Positions 25,822 through 37,530 of a DNA stretch of 64,000 bases are shown here, in pieces (position 1 is the first letter of the stretch; every line of letters begins with the position of its first letter). The position numbers and the translations under genes are program-made. The stretch lies in the NCBI GenBank assembly GCA_948474755.1, contig CAOLHI010001431.1, positions 310,001-374,000 of the forward strand, read 5' to 3'. Source of the DNA: Ctenosaura bakeri. Lineage: Eukaryota > Chordata > Lepidosauria > Squamata > Iguanidae. Under the pieces are notes generated by a model, which was given only the letters and a program-made list of their open reading frames with translations, had not been told where the DNA came from and did no database searches.

Positions 25822-26261
25822 TGAAGCACTATCTAGGCACTTACTTCCTGAATGCAGCACAGGAAGAGGCCAGCTGCATTGCAGAAGGAAGAAAGCAATG
25901 TATCTTAACTGCTACCATCTGCCAGCAGCTGGCTGGATGCAGTGGAGGGCATTCACTCTATAGAAAAAAAAATTCCAAAAGAACAGCAAATATTCATGGT
26001 GTACTACTGCAATAAGTAGCAATACAGAGCTTTCAAAGTGCCATGTCATCCATTCGTCCTGTATAGTCGTGGGCAACATATGGCCCTAAAGGAACATGTG
26101 TGCCATCAAAGGTGTGTTTGTTGTCCACAACCCCCTCTCAGATTCCCTGGATTGCCTTTGTTTCTGACTGGAAAAAAGAGAGAGGATAAATTGCCTCTCT
26201 GGAAGGATCCAACACTGCCATTTCACATTTTAAATGTGTTTCAGTCTCCGCTTTCCATTCG

Positions 26262-26400
26262 GAGAATCATTGAATCATAGAGATGGAAGTGACACCAAGG
26301 ACCATCTAATTGATTGCCATATGCAGATAAGAGCACATCCAAAAGATGGTTATCCAACCGTTGTTTAAAGATCTCCAAAGAAGGAGAGATTAGGCAGTCT
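26262..26400 (-). mobile_element. CR1-type LINE 3' end, minus strand
   Basis: AATCATTGAATCATAGAGATGG, GGACCATCTAATTGATTGCC, GGTTATCCAACCGTTGTTTAAAGA and TCCAAAGAAGG are the reverse complement of the CR1 3' region. Confidence 0.7.
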
Positions 26401-27244
26401 TTTAATGGTTGTTCAGTTTATTAATATATAATCAAAGTATCTGCTTAACATTAAAAAAAATCAAAATAAAAAGTGGACTTTTATTCTTTTCCAGAGGAGT
26501 AGGGGGGTAGTCTGTGTGGCCACTGGAAAATCCTAGTAGAAAATTGGGCCCCTCACTGTTGTAGTTGCCCATCCTATTCTAGTTCTTTGACTAATCCAAT
26601 TATGAGGAAAAGTTAGTAAAATAATAGTTTCTAATTATCTTTTCTGCCTCAGGAAACAGTACTTGATTTTTTTAAAAATGGCAGCATAGTTTGTGAAACG
26701 ATATATTTGAAAATATAAAGATAATTATATTTCCAAATATAAATGCAACTTTGAGGAGAGTAGCATTCTGATTTAGCCCTTGGGAGCGTACAAGATGAAG
26801 GCAGTAGGCTTCTGCACACATACAGGAATTATCCGCAATATTTTTGCAGCTAGAGGTCTGAGGGGGCTGCCCTCCAACTCGTGACTGTTTACTTAGGGAA
26901 AAGTTTTAAGAAATGAATATCTTACTGACTTTGTCCCCTCCTAATATACTCAGAGCCTTGAAAACAATCGGTTAATGACAAGTAGAGTTATAAATTCATT
27001 TGTATTTTCTACCAATTTGGTTTGACTTGAGCTCTCCAGATTTATGCTGAAGCTAATTCCATGCTTTAGTGGGTTAATTAATTTTAAAATGTTAGAATTT
27101 GTTAGAATGGGTGGCTTTTGCTATTGCAGATTCATTAAGACAGGAAGGCCTTAGGAAAAGAAGGATTAGGATAGCAAGAAATTATATGATGTGAATCTGT
27201 TGCTAGGCAGCAGAATATTTTTTTTTTAAAAAAGTGTCTCTGGG

Positions 27245-27483
27245 AAGCAGTGGAAGAAGATATATTAGGATAATGCCAGTTAAATGCTGGTACTGCAGCC
27301 ACAAGGTTGTGAGTTCGATCCTGCCGGGCTTCAGGTTGACTCAGCCTTCCAACCTTCTGCAGGTCGGTAAAATGAGTACCCAGATTATTGAGGGCAATTA
27401 GCAAAACACATTGTAAACTGCTTAGAGAGCACTTAGCTGATAAGCGGTATAGAAATACACATGCTAATGCTATTGCTATATTG
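27245..27483 (+). mobile_element. tRNA-derived SINE with L2/CR1-like 3' end
   Basis: A B-box-like motif (GGTTGTGAGTTCGATCCTG) at about 27303-27321 marks a tRNA-type pol III promoter. It is followed by GCAGGTCGGTAAAATGAGTA, CCCAGATTATTGAGGGCAAT, TGTAAACTGCTTAGAGAG, AAGCGGTATAGAAAT and a (TGCTAT)n-like end. This arrangement is common in squamate MIR-like SINEs. Confidence 0.75.
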
Positions 27484-27639
27484 GATAGCAATTAATTTAG
27501 AATAGTCTCTCTGCTTCTGATCTCTCTTTTCCCCTCTGATTCTACCCACTCCTTGATCACATATTTTCAGGGGTTAGGTGAGACTCAAGTAGGGATATTA
27601 AAAATATTTAAAAGTATTTGGGGGAAAAGAAGCATATTT

Positions 27640-27800
27640 CTTGAGTGTTGAGATGGATGAGAAGAATCTTGTGCAAAAATATTTTCCTGTGCAGAAAAGA
27701 CTGTTTTCTCACAAAATAATTATGTGTAAATTTTGTGGAGCACATATCCTGAATTGTGAATAGTTTATGAAAACTGCAGTTTTTGAAGACTTTCTTGCAA
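27640..27800. repeat. Foldback repeat copy, divergent
   Basis: It shares GATGAGAAGAATCTTGTGC, CCTGTGCAGAAAAGACTGTTTTCT, TTATGTGTAAATTTTGTGG and TATCCTGAATTGTGAAT with the other copies of the family. The edges are uncertain. Confidence 0.45.
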
Positions 27801-30800
27801 CAGGGATAAAATTGCTGATTCTTTTGAAAACAAAATTAATGAAGAATTGCATGCCTAGGCTGGAGCTATTAACCTGGAGTCAAAAGGTTTGGAGCTAAAA
27901 ATAAATAACCAGTAAAGTTTGTTTTTTGTTTCTGTTTTTACTGACCTGGTTGTTAGTCTGGAGGCACCATGTACTATTTTACGTATCTGCATTCCCTACT
28001 CCCTTCTATTTCCTTGTTGTTTGGACCCCTAAAACTTGGTGAACCGTAAAACAGAAAGAACTTACAGTTCTTCCAAAAGTATCAGACCCAGGTTCTGGTA
28101 CCTCTACAATTGTGCAGACACGGAATAAGAATACTTAAGAAATCATATTTTGTATTAGGATAAGAGGGAAATTTCTTACTTCAGAAATGAATCAGGTAGC
28201 AGAGCCTGTGCAAAATCCTTGGCCATCACCCTGAAAAACTGCTGCCAGTTAATATTAGAAATCTTAAAGGTAAAATTCTGTGATTTCAGATGCATAGGTA
28301 TGTGGCAGAGAAGTAAAAAAAATGCGTATAATTTTTTTAAAAATTGACTCAGTACAGTAAGATGCAATTTAATTGATTTGGATAGTAACTCTGATATAGC
28401 AAGAAGGTTCTGAACTCTCTTCTGAACAGGTGACAGAATCCATCTGGCTGTTCGTATCCAGCACTTTTCACTTTACTTGTAGTCACTCAGGATCTCTCGC
28501 TTAAGGATGAGATCTCCCTGACCTCTTTCTAAGATTCTTTTGTTTTGGGTTGTTGATTGTTACAGTTTTCTGGTTTTTTGTTGCTGCTTCAAACAATATG
28601 CTTGAGCTTCTGACTTACCAAGAGCTCTCCTTCGCTGGCAATGGGAAGACAGAGATGGACTCTAATCTTCTGCATGTGATAGCTTCTTCTTTCCAGCATA
28701 GCCCCATGCAAATAGTAAGAAAGGCTAGCCAATCAGCCACTTTGGAAATGGGTTGGCTGGCTGTAGGCAGATACTGGAGGAGGAAATCTTCATTCCAGTC
28801 TTCTAGGAACCATATAAAAGCTCTTTGGTTGAAACTTCAGTCAGCTTTTCTTTGATGGGATTTTCCATCCTCCCTACTAGAGCTAGACACATCCTGTCAC
28901 AAATTGCTAATTTTATTATATGGATGCTTAACTTTTGGGGTGGTGCTTTGGGCACTGGGCTTCATACATCTGGGGGTCAAACTGAAGTTTGTGTGGCTAG
29001 TTTCCCACTTTGGAGAGTCCCTTCAGGAAATATCAGGCATTTGTAGCAGACCCAGGCACCTCCAGATGGCACAGTGACTTTCAACCATGTCGATCCTAAG
29101 TACTACCATTCCACTGGTCTTTCTTCAGCAGGTAGATGAGGATGGATTTTATTGAATGGCAGACAGACTGTAATACTTTGATCCATGCTTTCTCAAGACT
29201 GTATTAATGGCTGTCACTGATAAATGTGTCCATTTAAACTCCAAGACTGTCTCCTGTGTGTGTTAATGGAGAGGTTCTTTTCATCCAAGGCCTCCACATC
29301 ATTCTAGCCCAGGAAATTTTTGTATAAAAAAAAAATCTTAAAAGCACTCTTCGTTTGCCCCTAGTATAAGGCAGTTTCCTATGATAAGAAGGCAGTTTCC
29401 TTGATAACAAGGATAATATTTATCCATCCATGGCAGGGATGAGAATCATGTAGCCTTCCAGATGTTATTGCACTGCAACCCCTAGCAGCCCTAGCCATCA
29501 TAGAAAATGGTAAGGAATATTGGGAGTTGCAGTCCAACAATGTCTGGAAGACCACATTCCCACTTATGATCTCTAGCCTCCTTGGTAATAGTTGTGTTTT
29601 CTCTACAATAAGCATGCATAATGCAAGCATTCCATACCTTCCTTCTCAGTGGGGGGGGGGTCCTCTGACTGGCTAACACATGTCTGACTTTTTCTGCTGT
29701 GAGAAATCACATTTTTGAACAGTTTAACCTCTCATTTAAAGATATGATTGGCAATTGCTGGTGTTATTTTCCGAGATGTGTCCAATCTTTGCTGAAGGAA
29801 CATCTCCTTATATCCACTCTTGTGTGCACTTTGTGAGAAAATAGCAGTGAGAGAAAAACTATAACATAAAATGGGTACTTTTAATATTGTTTTCCCTTTC
29901 TTAACCTGGCATGTAATCCCCCTATTAGGTAACCTATCCAAAGTTAACATCCGCTTCTTATCGTGTAACTGTTATACAGAAATGGAGCATGGAGTGAGGC
30001 TTGAGGGCAAATTAAATCATCCAGAAGCTTTCTCATTTCTTCTGTTTGACATCTTATTCACCTGTCAATTTCTCTCATAACAATAAGATGCAATTAAGGG
30101 ATGGAGGATGGGGATTCTTTAAAGGTTTTTTTTTTTTGGAAGTAATAGGAATATGTTGTAGTCAGTAATATTTACAATGTGGTCATTTTCTGGATTCACA
30201 ATTTGTCATAGCCTATCTCAGATGCAGGCATTTAGCTATCACTTTTCGCTACTTACACATGTTAAACCTTCTTAGGAAGGGCACTTTATTCTTCACTTTG
30301 TTCTGCTAAGCTAAAGCTATCATTATTCTTTATGTGGTTAAGTATGCACTCCTTTGTCCTCGGCTGTTGAAATTCCTTTCAAGCTGCTGACAGCCAGTTT
30401 CGATAATCGTAAAATGATATAGCATAGTAGCACACAGACCTTCAGGCTGTCATTGAAAAACACAAATTAAGACATGGTGTGTGTGTTTAGATCAGCATGG
30501 ATCATGGATGCAGCTTGTATTCCAACTAAAATGTTAGCTATTTTATCACATGTTGCTGAGTCTACCCTTACCTTCCTAGCCTGTGTCTTCCATTATCAAC
30601 CTGTTCTAACTGAACTGTTTATGAAAAACCAAAACACTGCAATTTAACAGCCCAGTAATTCCTTACTGAACCCTCCTGTTTTATTAATAAAATGATTTAG
30701 TTATTAAGGATGTTATTTAGGAATGCCACAAAAACAAGCTCAGGAAAACATGCCACATTTAGTACTAAGTCATTAGTAGACAAATAGCAATTTTGCTTCA

Positions 30801-32774
30801 AGATGAAGGTCGATCACTTCCATTAAGCTTCTGTCAGTAGCAGAGAGAAACAAAATGCCCATTGTCAACATATCGTAGAGTCCCACATTGTTTCTAAAAG
30901 TTGTTCATAGGCAGCACTATTACTGACTGCTAGGCTACTCTGAAGGTTGGAACAACTTTTCATCAGAAGCAATTTGCATATTACAAGTTGTGTAATCAGG
31001 TTGTGCACTGCTAGCTTAATAAGAGAAGTATTTACTCTATGTTAGTGGCAGGCATTTTGGTAGGCTTCTGATAAACACAATGAATGAAACAAATACAAGC
31101 TCTTGCTCTATGTTCATGATACAATGTAAGAGGATTATGAGCTTAATTGCATTATCTGCATTATCTAGCTTGTTAGTTCATATGAGCTTAGCTCAGAAAT
31201 GAATTCCTCAGGTTTTGGAAACCCTCACAAAATTTGAATCAACCCTTCAAGATCCAAACACTGAAGAAAGGCAGTGTTGATGCTGTTTTCCCATGTCCTG
31301 TCTTGTCTTCCATCAAGACTCTTCCAGTGACCTTGGTCTGGCACAGGAGCAGTGGGAGCTATACCAGAGAGGATAAGGTTTGGGTTTGGGGGCTAGAAGA
31401 TGGAGGGGTTTTTTTGTTTGTTTTTCAATCTATAGTATATTAAACATTTAGTTTCACTTTTCCCTTACTAACAGAAGGGCTCAAAGAAGCAAAGGACAAT
31501 GGCCTTAGTTTTTACATTTTGAAAATTCCAAAATTTTCAAGATTTTTATCAGGACTGTCCATAATGATTTGAAAAGTGCATACATGGAGAACAAAAATCA
31601 AAATCCTGCTCTTAAGTTAAAGCCAAATTCTACCCTTAGGAAGGCTGAAATCTTCAACAAATATCACTTGTGCAATCATGCACAATGTTGACATATTTGA
31701 AAAGTTTATGTTGCTTTTAGACACAATAAAGTCAAGAATATTGCACAAGATGGCAGCCTGCCTCCTGGAAATCCTTTTTTGTTTAGACTATTTCTGAAGC
31801 ATTGTGTTTTCTCTGAATGTTCAATTTATGTAAAAAAAAATATTTTGCAACTTTTAGGCACAAAAAGGGAAATCATCCAATGATTTAAAAAGAAGAAAAA
31901 GAAAACTCCTTTTGATTTTCAGTAATGATGTCTTATGTACCCAATTTCAGATCCCAAAGTGTCTTGTGACTGCAAAATCACAGAATACACATGAAGACTT
32001 ATATTTCATCTGTGGTTGTGAATGAATAGTGAGTGTAGAACCTTGCTTTATGGTTGGACTTCAAAACTGTTTTGTTTTTCTGCAATCAGCTAGATCAGTC
32101 CTTTTCTGCCCTTGCTGCTCTAACATTTTTGTCTGGAGAGAAATGACTACTAAAGGACACTGAAGAACAGCAACAAAACTTTCATAAAATTCAGTGCAGT
32201 TGAATTCAAGGCATAAGTTAAGGATGTTTATTTTTCCTAGTATGATCTCATGCTGTTTGGGAATTTAAATGAAGTTGCTTAGAAGGGAGAATAACCTATC
32301 AAATTCTTAAAATGAGATACTAAGACATTCAGCAAATGCAAAACAGCATTTATCTCTAGTTGGCAGAGTGTAACACTAAGGTATGGACATGTCATAAGAA
32401 AGCACTGAAACTTGTACAACTATATAAAACTAGATTTGCATATCTTCAGAAACTGAATTAGATTATGTTTTCTTATTTTCTGCATTGGGATGTGTGATAT
32501 ACAGAAACACAGATGCATGTGTCAACACAGATTTAACAACTACTAAATCTTCCATTTGGTTTACTCATTACATAAAGCATACAAATGCAAGTAAACAATG
32601 CAATAAAGTTTGAACCTGGAAAAATGGAGCTCTCCTTTAGTCAATCCAACTGCAGCTGCATATGCCTGCCTATAAAAGGCAAGATATAAATACCTGCCTC
32701 CAGAAACCCTTACTGACAGAGATGTAATTCTTCACTAAGTTTTTTGCTGAAGGTACCAATGAGTAAACTAGTAA
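27801..32774. other. Unique intergenic sequence
   Basis: Only the 29.4 kb MITE stands out. The 30380-31200 stretch is free of obvious repeats and contains a perfect POU octamer (ATTTGCAT at about 30970) and several ATTA cores. No ORF with a domain. Confidence 0.3.
29434..29571. mobile_element. hAT-like palindromic MITE
   Basis: CAGGGATGAGAATCATGTAGC, CTTCCAGATGTTATTGCACTG and the inverse GGGAGTTGCAGTCCAACAATG, TCTGGAAGACCACATTCCC form a palindromic element of a kind common in reptile genomes. Edges are approximate. Confidence 0.6.
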
Positions 32775-33002
32775 ATTTTTTCCCACTGTGAGAAAGTCTT
32801 TGAAAATCATGCATTTTCAAAGGCTATTTGCAATTTGGAATTTATTCTGCACAAAATTTGCACATGGTTACTTTGCATGGAAACCAGAATTTGCTATGTG
32901 GAATATAATATTTCAATGTAGAAATATTAATTATTGCAAAGAAAATTTTGTTTTCTGTGCAGAAAATGGTATTTCCTATGCAAAACAACCATGTGCAGAT
33001 TT
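32775..33002. repeat. Foldback repeat copy, partial
   Basis: It shares GAGAAAGT(C/T)TTTGAAAA, TTTATTCTGCACAAAATTTG, CACATGGTTACTTTGCATGG and TTTTCTGTGCAGAAAATGG with the 47.6 and 54.2 kb copies. It stops at AACCATGTGCAGATTTTG, where a Sauria/RTE tail-like sequence begins. Confidence 0.6.
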
Positions 33003-33062
33003 TGTTGTTGTTATAAACTGCTGTCAAGTTGACTTTGACTTATGGCAACCCTATGAATGTGA
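33003..33062 (+). mobile_element. Sauria-SINE/BovB-tail-like fragment
   Basis: TTGTTGTTATAAACTGCTGTC followed by AAGTTGACTTTGACTTATGG and CAACCCTATGAAT matches the segment shared by Sauria SINEs and BovB-related elements. It is truncated by a MITE at 33107. Confidence 0.5.
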
Positions 33063-33106
33063 AATTTTGAAGTTACCCCATCATCAAATCCCTGACTGCA
33101 TCTATG

Positions 33107-33305
33107 GCCGTTTCTGCAGTACACTGTTATAGTGCTGTTATTTCACTTTCAACATCTTGAGAAATTCTGGGGTTTGTAGTTCACTAAGGTCAAAGAATCT
33201 CTGGTTGAAAATTCTAAATGCCCCTCCCTAAATAGCAAATTCCGGGATTCCATAGAATTTTGAAAGGGGAATAATAGCATTATAACAGTCTAGTGCTGAA
33301 ATGGC
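33107..33305. mobile_element. MITE, GCCATTTC-end group, subfamily A
   Basis: Termini GCCGTTTCTGCAGTACACTG and the reverse complement of CAGTCTAGTGCTGAAATGGC. The flanks CTATG (33102-33106) and CTATC (33306-33310) are a 5-bp duplication with one mismatch. The arms contain TTATAGTGCTGTTATTTCAC and its inverse AATAATAGCATTATAAC. No coding capacity. Confidence 0.75.
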
Positions 33306-33369
33306 CTATCTGTAATTAGATCTTTTTCTTTTTTCCACTAACTACTACTTTATTGTTTTTATTAGCGAG

Positions 33370-34720
33370 TCATGTCTTCTCATAATATTACAAAATACAA
33401 CACTGTACGTTCAGTCATCTTGGCTTCTACAGAGAGTTCAGACTTGATTTGTTCTAGGACCCATTCATTTGTCTTTTTAGCAGTCCACAGAAAGTGCACA
33501 ATTTTTCTCCAACACCACATTTCAAATGAGTTAGTTTTGTTCCTATCAGCTTTCTTCACTGTCCAGCTTCCACAATCATACATAGAAATTGGAAGTATGG
33601 CAGAAGCCATCCTAACTTTAGTATTCAATAATACATCATTACACTACAGGATGTTGCCTAGTTCCTTCTTACCTATCCTTCCAAGTTCTAGTCTTTCCTG
33701 ATTTCTTGACTGCAGTCTCTGTTCTGATGAATGACTAAGCCAAGGTGTGGAAAGTCTGGAACTATTTCAGAGTTTTCATCATCTACTTTAAAGCCATTTA
33801 AATAATCTGGGCTCATTATTTTTGCTTCTTAATGGCCAGCTGTAAACCTTCCTTTGTACTTTCTACCGTGATTTTCTTCAATAATCACTCCAAATCTTTG
33901 CTATTTTCTGCTAGCAGTATGGTGTCATCTGCCTATCTTAAACTGCGGATGTTCCTTCCTCCATTTTTTTGCCTCTTTTCTCTGAATGTAATCCTTCTTT
34001 AGGTATGATATGCTGAGCCTACAAATTCAACAGATAGGATGATAAAATGCAGTTTTGCCTGACTCCCTTGCCAATTGGAAACCATTCCATTTGTTCTGTC
34101 CATATTCTGTCCTGATGGTAACCTCTTGTCCTGAGTTCAGGTGATATATCAGGACAATGAGATGTTGAGGCACACCAATTTTATTCAGAGAGATCCATAA
34201 TTTTTCATGGTCTACACAATCATAGGCTTTGCTATAATTCATAAAGCACAGGCTGATTTTCTTCAGAAATTTATTAATACAATGGTCCTGTGATTACTGC
34301 AACCTCTGGTGTACCCTTTCTTTGAGGACTGGGATGTATACTGAGTGTTTCCAATCTGGGGCCATTCTTTTGTTTTGCATATTTGTTGAAATATCTTAGT
34401 TAGAACTAGAGTGAAAGAGGTGTCATGTTCTTCCTTTTTGGTTTTTATCTTATACTTTGCGTCAATTGTTATAGTTTTTCTCCTTGTCTCTGTGCACAAG
34501 TTGCTGAACAGTTACATTCAGGGTTCTGACTCTATTTCTGTCATCTTTTGCTTCTCATCTATCCTTAACTGTTTGAAGATTTTGATCTGTCATCCATTGA
34601 GGCTTCTCTTTCTTTTTGGCTGCAGATAAGAGTCTTTTTGCAATCCTGATACTGTTCCTGGCTTTAGTCCAGGGTTCTTCTGGCTTCTGGTCAATTAGGC
34701 TTAATAGTGCAATTTTTTAA
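33370..34720 (-). mobile_element. BovB/RTE-type LINE fragment (decayed reverse transcriptase)
   Basis: Read right to left, three frames give RTE/BovB-like segments. Upstream is an EPWTKAR..IRIAKR-like stretch (about 34630-34690). Next is a WPQIGNTQYTSQSSKKG..CSNHRTI motif (34263-34390). Then comes the RT block MNYSKAYDCVDHEKLW...GVPQHLI (34060-34242), matching the YAKAFDCVDHxKLW signature of BovB. Toward the 3' end is VMYDCGSWTVKKA..-like sequence (about 33500-33600), with the conserved WCWR and WTA residues. Frameshifts, stops and an internal deletion separate the blocks. Lizards are known hosts of BovB. The element is dead. Confidence 0.85.
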
Positions 34721-34844
34721 CTTTATATTTAAAGTCTAAAATTCTGTGGTGGTGTTCTTCAGATTGTATTTCAGCAATTTGGTTTTGTGTTCCTCTTCAG
34801 CTTTACTTTAATTTTTCATATGAGCAAGTCATGGTCTGTGCAAC

Positions 34845-34854
34845 AATAAATAAT

Positions 34855-34914
<60 letters not shown>
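34845..34914. repeat. (TAA)n microsatellite
   Basis: About 22 TAA units with one interruption. It abuts the foldback repeat at 34918. Confidence 0.95.
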
Positions 34915-34916
<2 letters not shown>

Positions 34917-34917
34917 C

Positions 34918-35110
34918 CCCAATCACAACATTTTCTGTGCTGAAATTATTTCCTGATGAAGAAAATGCTGTTTTCTGTGCAAACCAACTATGTGTAATTT
35001 TTTGTACAGAATACTGAATTGCAAAGATTCTTGTCAGTCCAGGGTTCTTCTCATCAGGGTTTCTGAACACTTGAAAAACATGTTTTTGATCATGTTCTGA
35101 ATATTTTCCA
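34918..35110. repeat. Foldback repeat copy, right arm
   Basis: It contains GAAAATGCTGTTTTCTGTGC, AACTATGTGTAATTTTTTG, CAAAGATTCTTGTCAGTCC and AGGGTTCTTCTCATCAGGG. This matches the right arm of the 47.6 kb copy. It directly follows the (TAA)n tract at 34845-34914. Confidence 0.6.
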
Positions 35111-36194
35111 ATAATCTCTCCATCCGTACTTACTGAGTATATGTGAATAGCAAAACAGAAAAAGGGAAAGCAGATTAGTTTGTTGTACCAGCTAAAACCA
35201 AATTATTTAAAAAGCATACATCTATAAGGCACACCACCAAAATGGAAATCATAAGAAAAAAAAAAATCCTTGAGTGCATTTGTGAAGAAACTTTCATGAG
35301 TGCTTTAGAAGGTTCAAAATGTTTTTGTCTATTTATGCAAGGCTTACCTTACCTGGTAGTTTCATTTCACACATACATACAGCTAGTTCTGAATAAAAAG
35401 TTTGCTGAAACATGTTGATCTTCTTCTTCTTCTTTTGGTGGTGATGTAGGAACATATCCCTATTCTTTTCATGTTATCTCTATCTTTGATACCAAATTTT
35501 CTGTTAAAGAAGTAATTTGCAGGAACACCTCCATGTTCTTAACTAAAAATATACCTGCACATTGCTGAACCTTGCTTCAGAATATGAAGGTAAATTAGAC
35601 TTAACGTGTTTCTTAGTGAAGATTTAGTTAGCCAAATGGATACGCAAGTTGGATGAACAGGAAGCACTGACTTCAAAGAGAGTTATTTTATGGAAGAAGT
35701 GGTTCACTGGATTCTAATCCCATGCCACTTTATGATGTGAGTCATATAAATAATTTAGAACAGCTTTCTTCATTTAGAAAACTAAATGCTCTTTTCTACT
35801 GACTTGAAAGAACAGGATCCTTATTCTGTTCAGGATCAGTATTTTCTTTTAGTAATTTGCTAATCCATTTTAAAATGACAACTTGAAAACATTTTCCTTC
35901 AGAATTCATTTTATGGCGCTTTTAAAGTAAAGGATCCACTTCATTGCTTTGTGTATTGCTACAAAGCTTTTACATAACATGCAAAACAATACACTATTAT
36001 ATAAAAATAATTAAATGGATGTCATTGTGTAATAATAGGAAAACATGAGTAGCATCAGTAAACAGTGTTCATGTATAAACTGATCTTTTTTCCCTCTTGC
36101 CTTTGTTCATTCAGCAGCTGATGCATTTTCTGGTTCCATAGAAATAGGTAACTGGGCGTTTAAAGAAAAAATACTGTATTATTATTTTACTATT
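35111..36194. other. Unassigned sequence
   Basis: AT-rich with no recognisable gene or repeat. Confidence 0.3.
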
Positions 36195-36255
36195 TATGTG
36201 TTTATTGGATTTATGTCTTGTCTTTCTCCCCAGAATGGGATTCAAAGTATTATCA
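36195..36255 (-). mobile_element. Short LINE 3'-end relic
   Basis: TTTATTGGATTTATGTCTTG followed by TCTTTCTCCCCAGAATGGG resembles the reverse complement of the '...ATTC(C/T)GGG(A/G)GAAAGG(C/T)GG..AAATA' end common to L2/CR1-like elements. It is short and tentative. Confidence 0.35.
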
Positions 36256-36987
36256 TAATGTTAAGTACTGCTAACATTAAAAGTTAAAACAAAAAGAATT
36301 AAGAACACAGGCCAGTATTCTACTTCATCTATTCCTGGTTCAACCCTCATAAACCTGATGGAAACATCATTTACCCAGTCTTCCAATGACTAGCAAAATG
36401 GACCCCCTTCTCCCCATGTGGTTGGTGTCCACTGAGGAAGGTTGCAGGGGCTATTACAATTGTGACAATAGGGCCATAATCATGACTAAGTAATGATCAT
36501 GAAGATGTACACATGAGTAACTGTTCCATATTGATAATTAACCACTTAGTCATAACTGTGACATTACTGCCATGATAATGATTTCTCCTCCTTTACTGCA
36601 CATCAACTACATGGCAGGTCCATTCTGTGGGTGATAGGAGCATGGGTGAATATCAATTCTGACAGATTTTTTTTTGGGGGGGGCAGGGGGTGGGCCAGGA
36701 GGGATTACTTACTTAAGTGTACTTAGCTAACGATATGTATTTGAGGTAGCTGTGTTGACCATGCAGCAAAATACAAAATCCATAAAACAGTGCCTTTTCA
36801 GGCCAACAAAAAGCACAAAAACCATCATGCCAGCTTTTGAAGCTTCACTAGTTTCTTCATCAGACAAAGATGTTAAAAATCATACCTGAGAAGAAAAGTG
36901 ATGATGTTAGAGTCACAGGCCTACATTTTGTTTCAGATGTCACCTCCATTGTCAGTTAAGATGGTCTGGAGAGATATCATGCATGTG

Positions 36988-36988
<1 letters not shown>

Positions 36989-37055
<67 letters not shown>

Positions 37056-37530
37056 TAATTTCTATCCCACCTCTCCCCATGGATCGAGGCGGCGAACAAC
37101 AATAATACATTAATTACATTAAAAAACATTAAAAAACATACTCAATCCCCCCCACCCATCAACCCACCTAAAACCAACCCCCTAAAACTCACAACAATTG
37201 ACAATTAACAACAATCAACTGACTATTAAAAGAACAGCAAGACAGTTGGTGGGAGGCGGTGGAAGTACTAGTCTGGGAAGGCCTGTCGGGTGGTATAGAA
37301 TATTGTCTAATTTTTTTTTTAAAAAAAAAAATTAGAAACACAGTATAAGGATACACCACTGCAAGCTAAGTCTATTTCTGAAAGTCTTTTGTCCAATAGG
37401 ACAAAGAAGAGGAGGGGCACCTTAGCTTCCTAGGTAGGGAGTTTAAGAGTTTGGGAATAGCCACTGAGAAAGCCTGGTGGTAGTGGACTGGGAGAATGTC
37501 CTCTTATGAAGATTGCAAAACCTGGACCGA
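36989..37530 (-). mobile_element. LINE 3' UTR with a (TAA)n tail, minus strand
   Basis: A pure (TAA)n tract (36989-37054) is followed by TTTCTATCCCACCTCTCCCC, GATCGAGGCGGCGAACAACA and, further right, AGGAGGGGCACCTTAGCTTCC, GGGAGTTTAAGAGTTTGGG. Read on the minus strand it ends in ...CGCCTCGATCC...GGTGGGATAGAAAT plus a microsatellite tail. That is the form of a squamate CR1/L2-like 3' UTR. The family name is not certain. The T11/A11 block at 37312-37331 is internal. Confidence 0.55.

Noticed and set aside
34816..35070. Open frame with a long Leu run
   Set aside because: The Leu run is the translated (TAA)n microsatellite.
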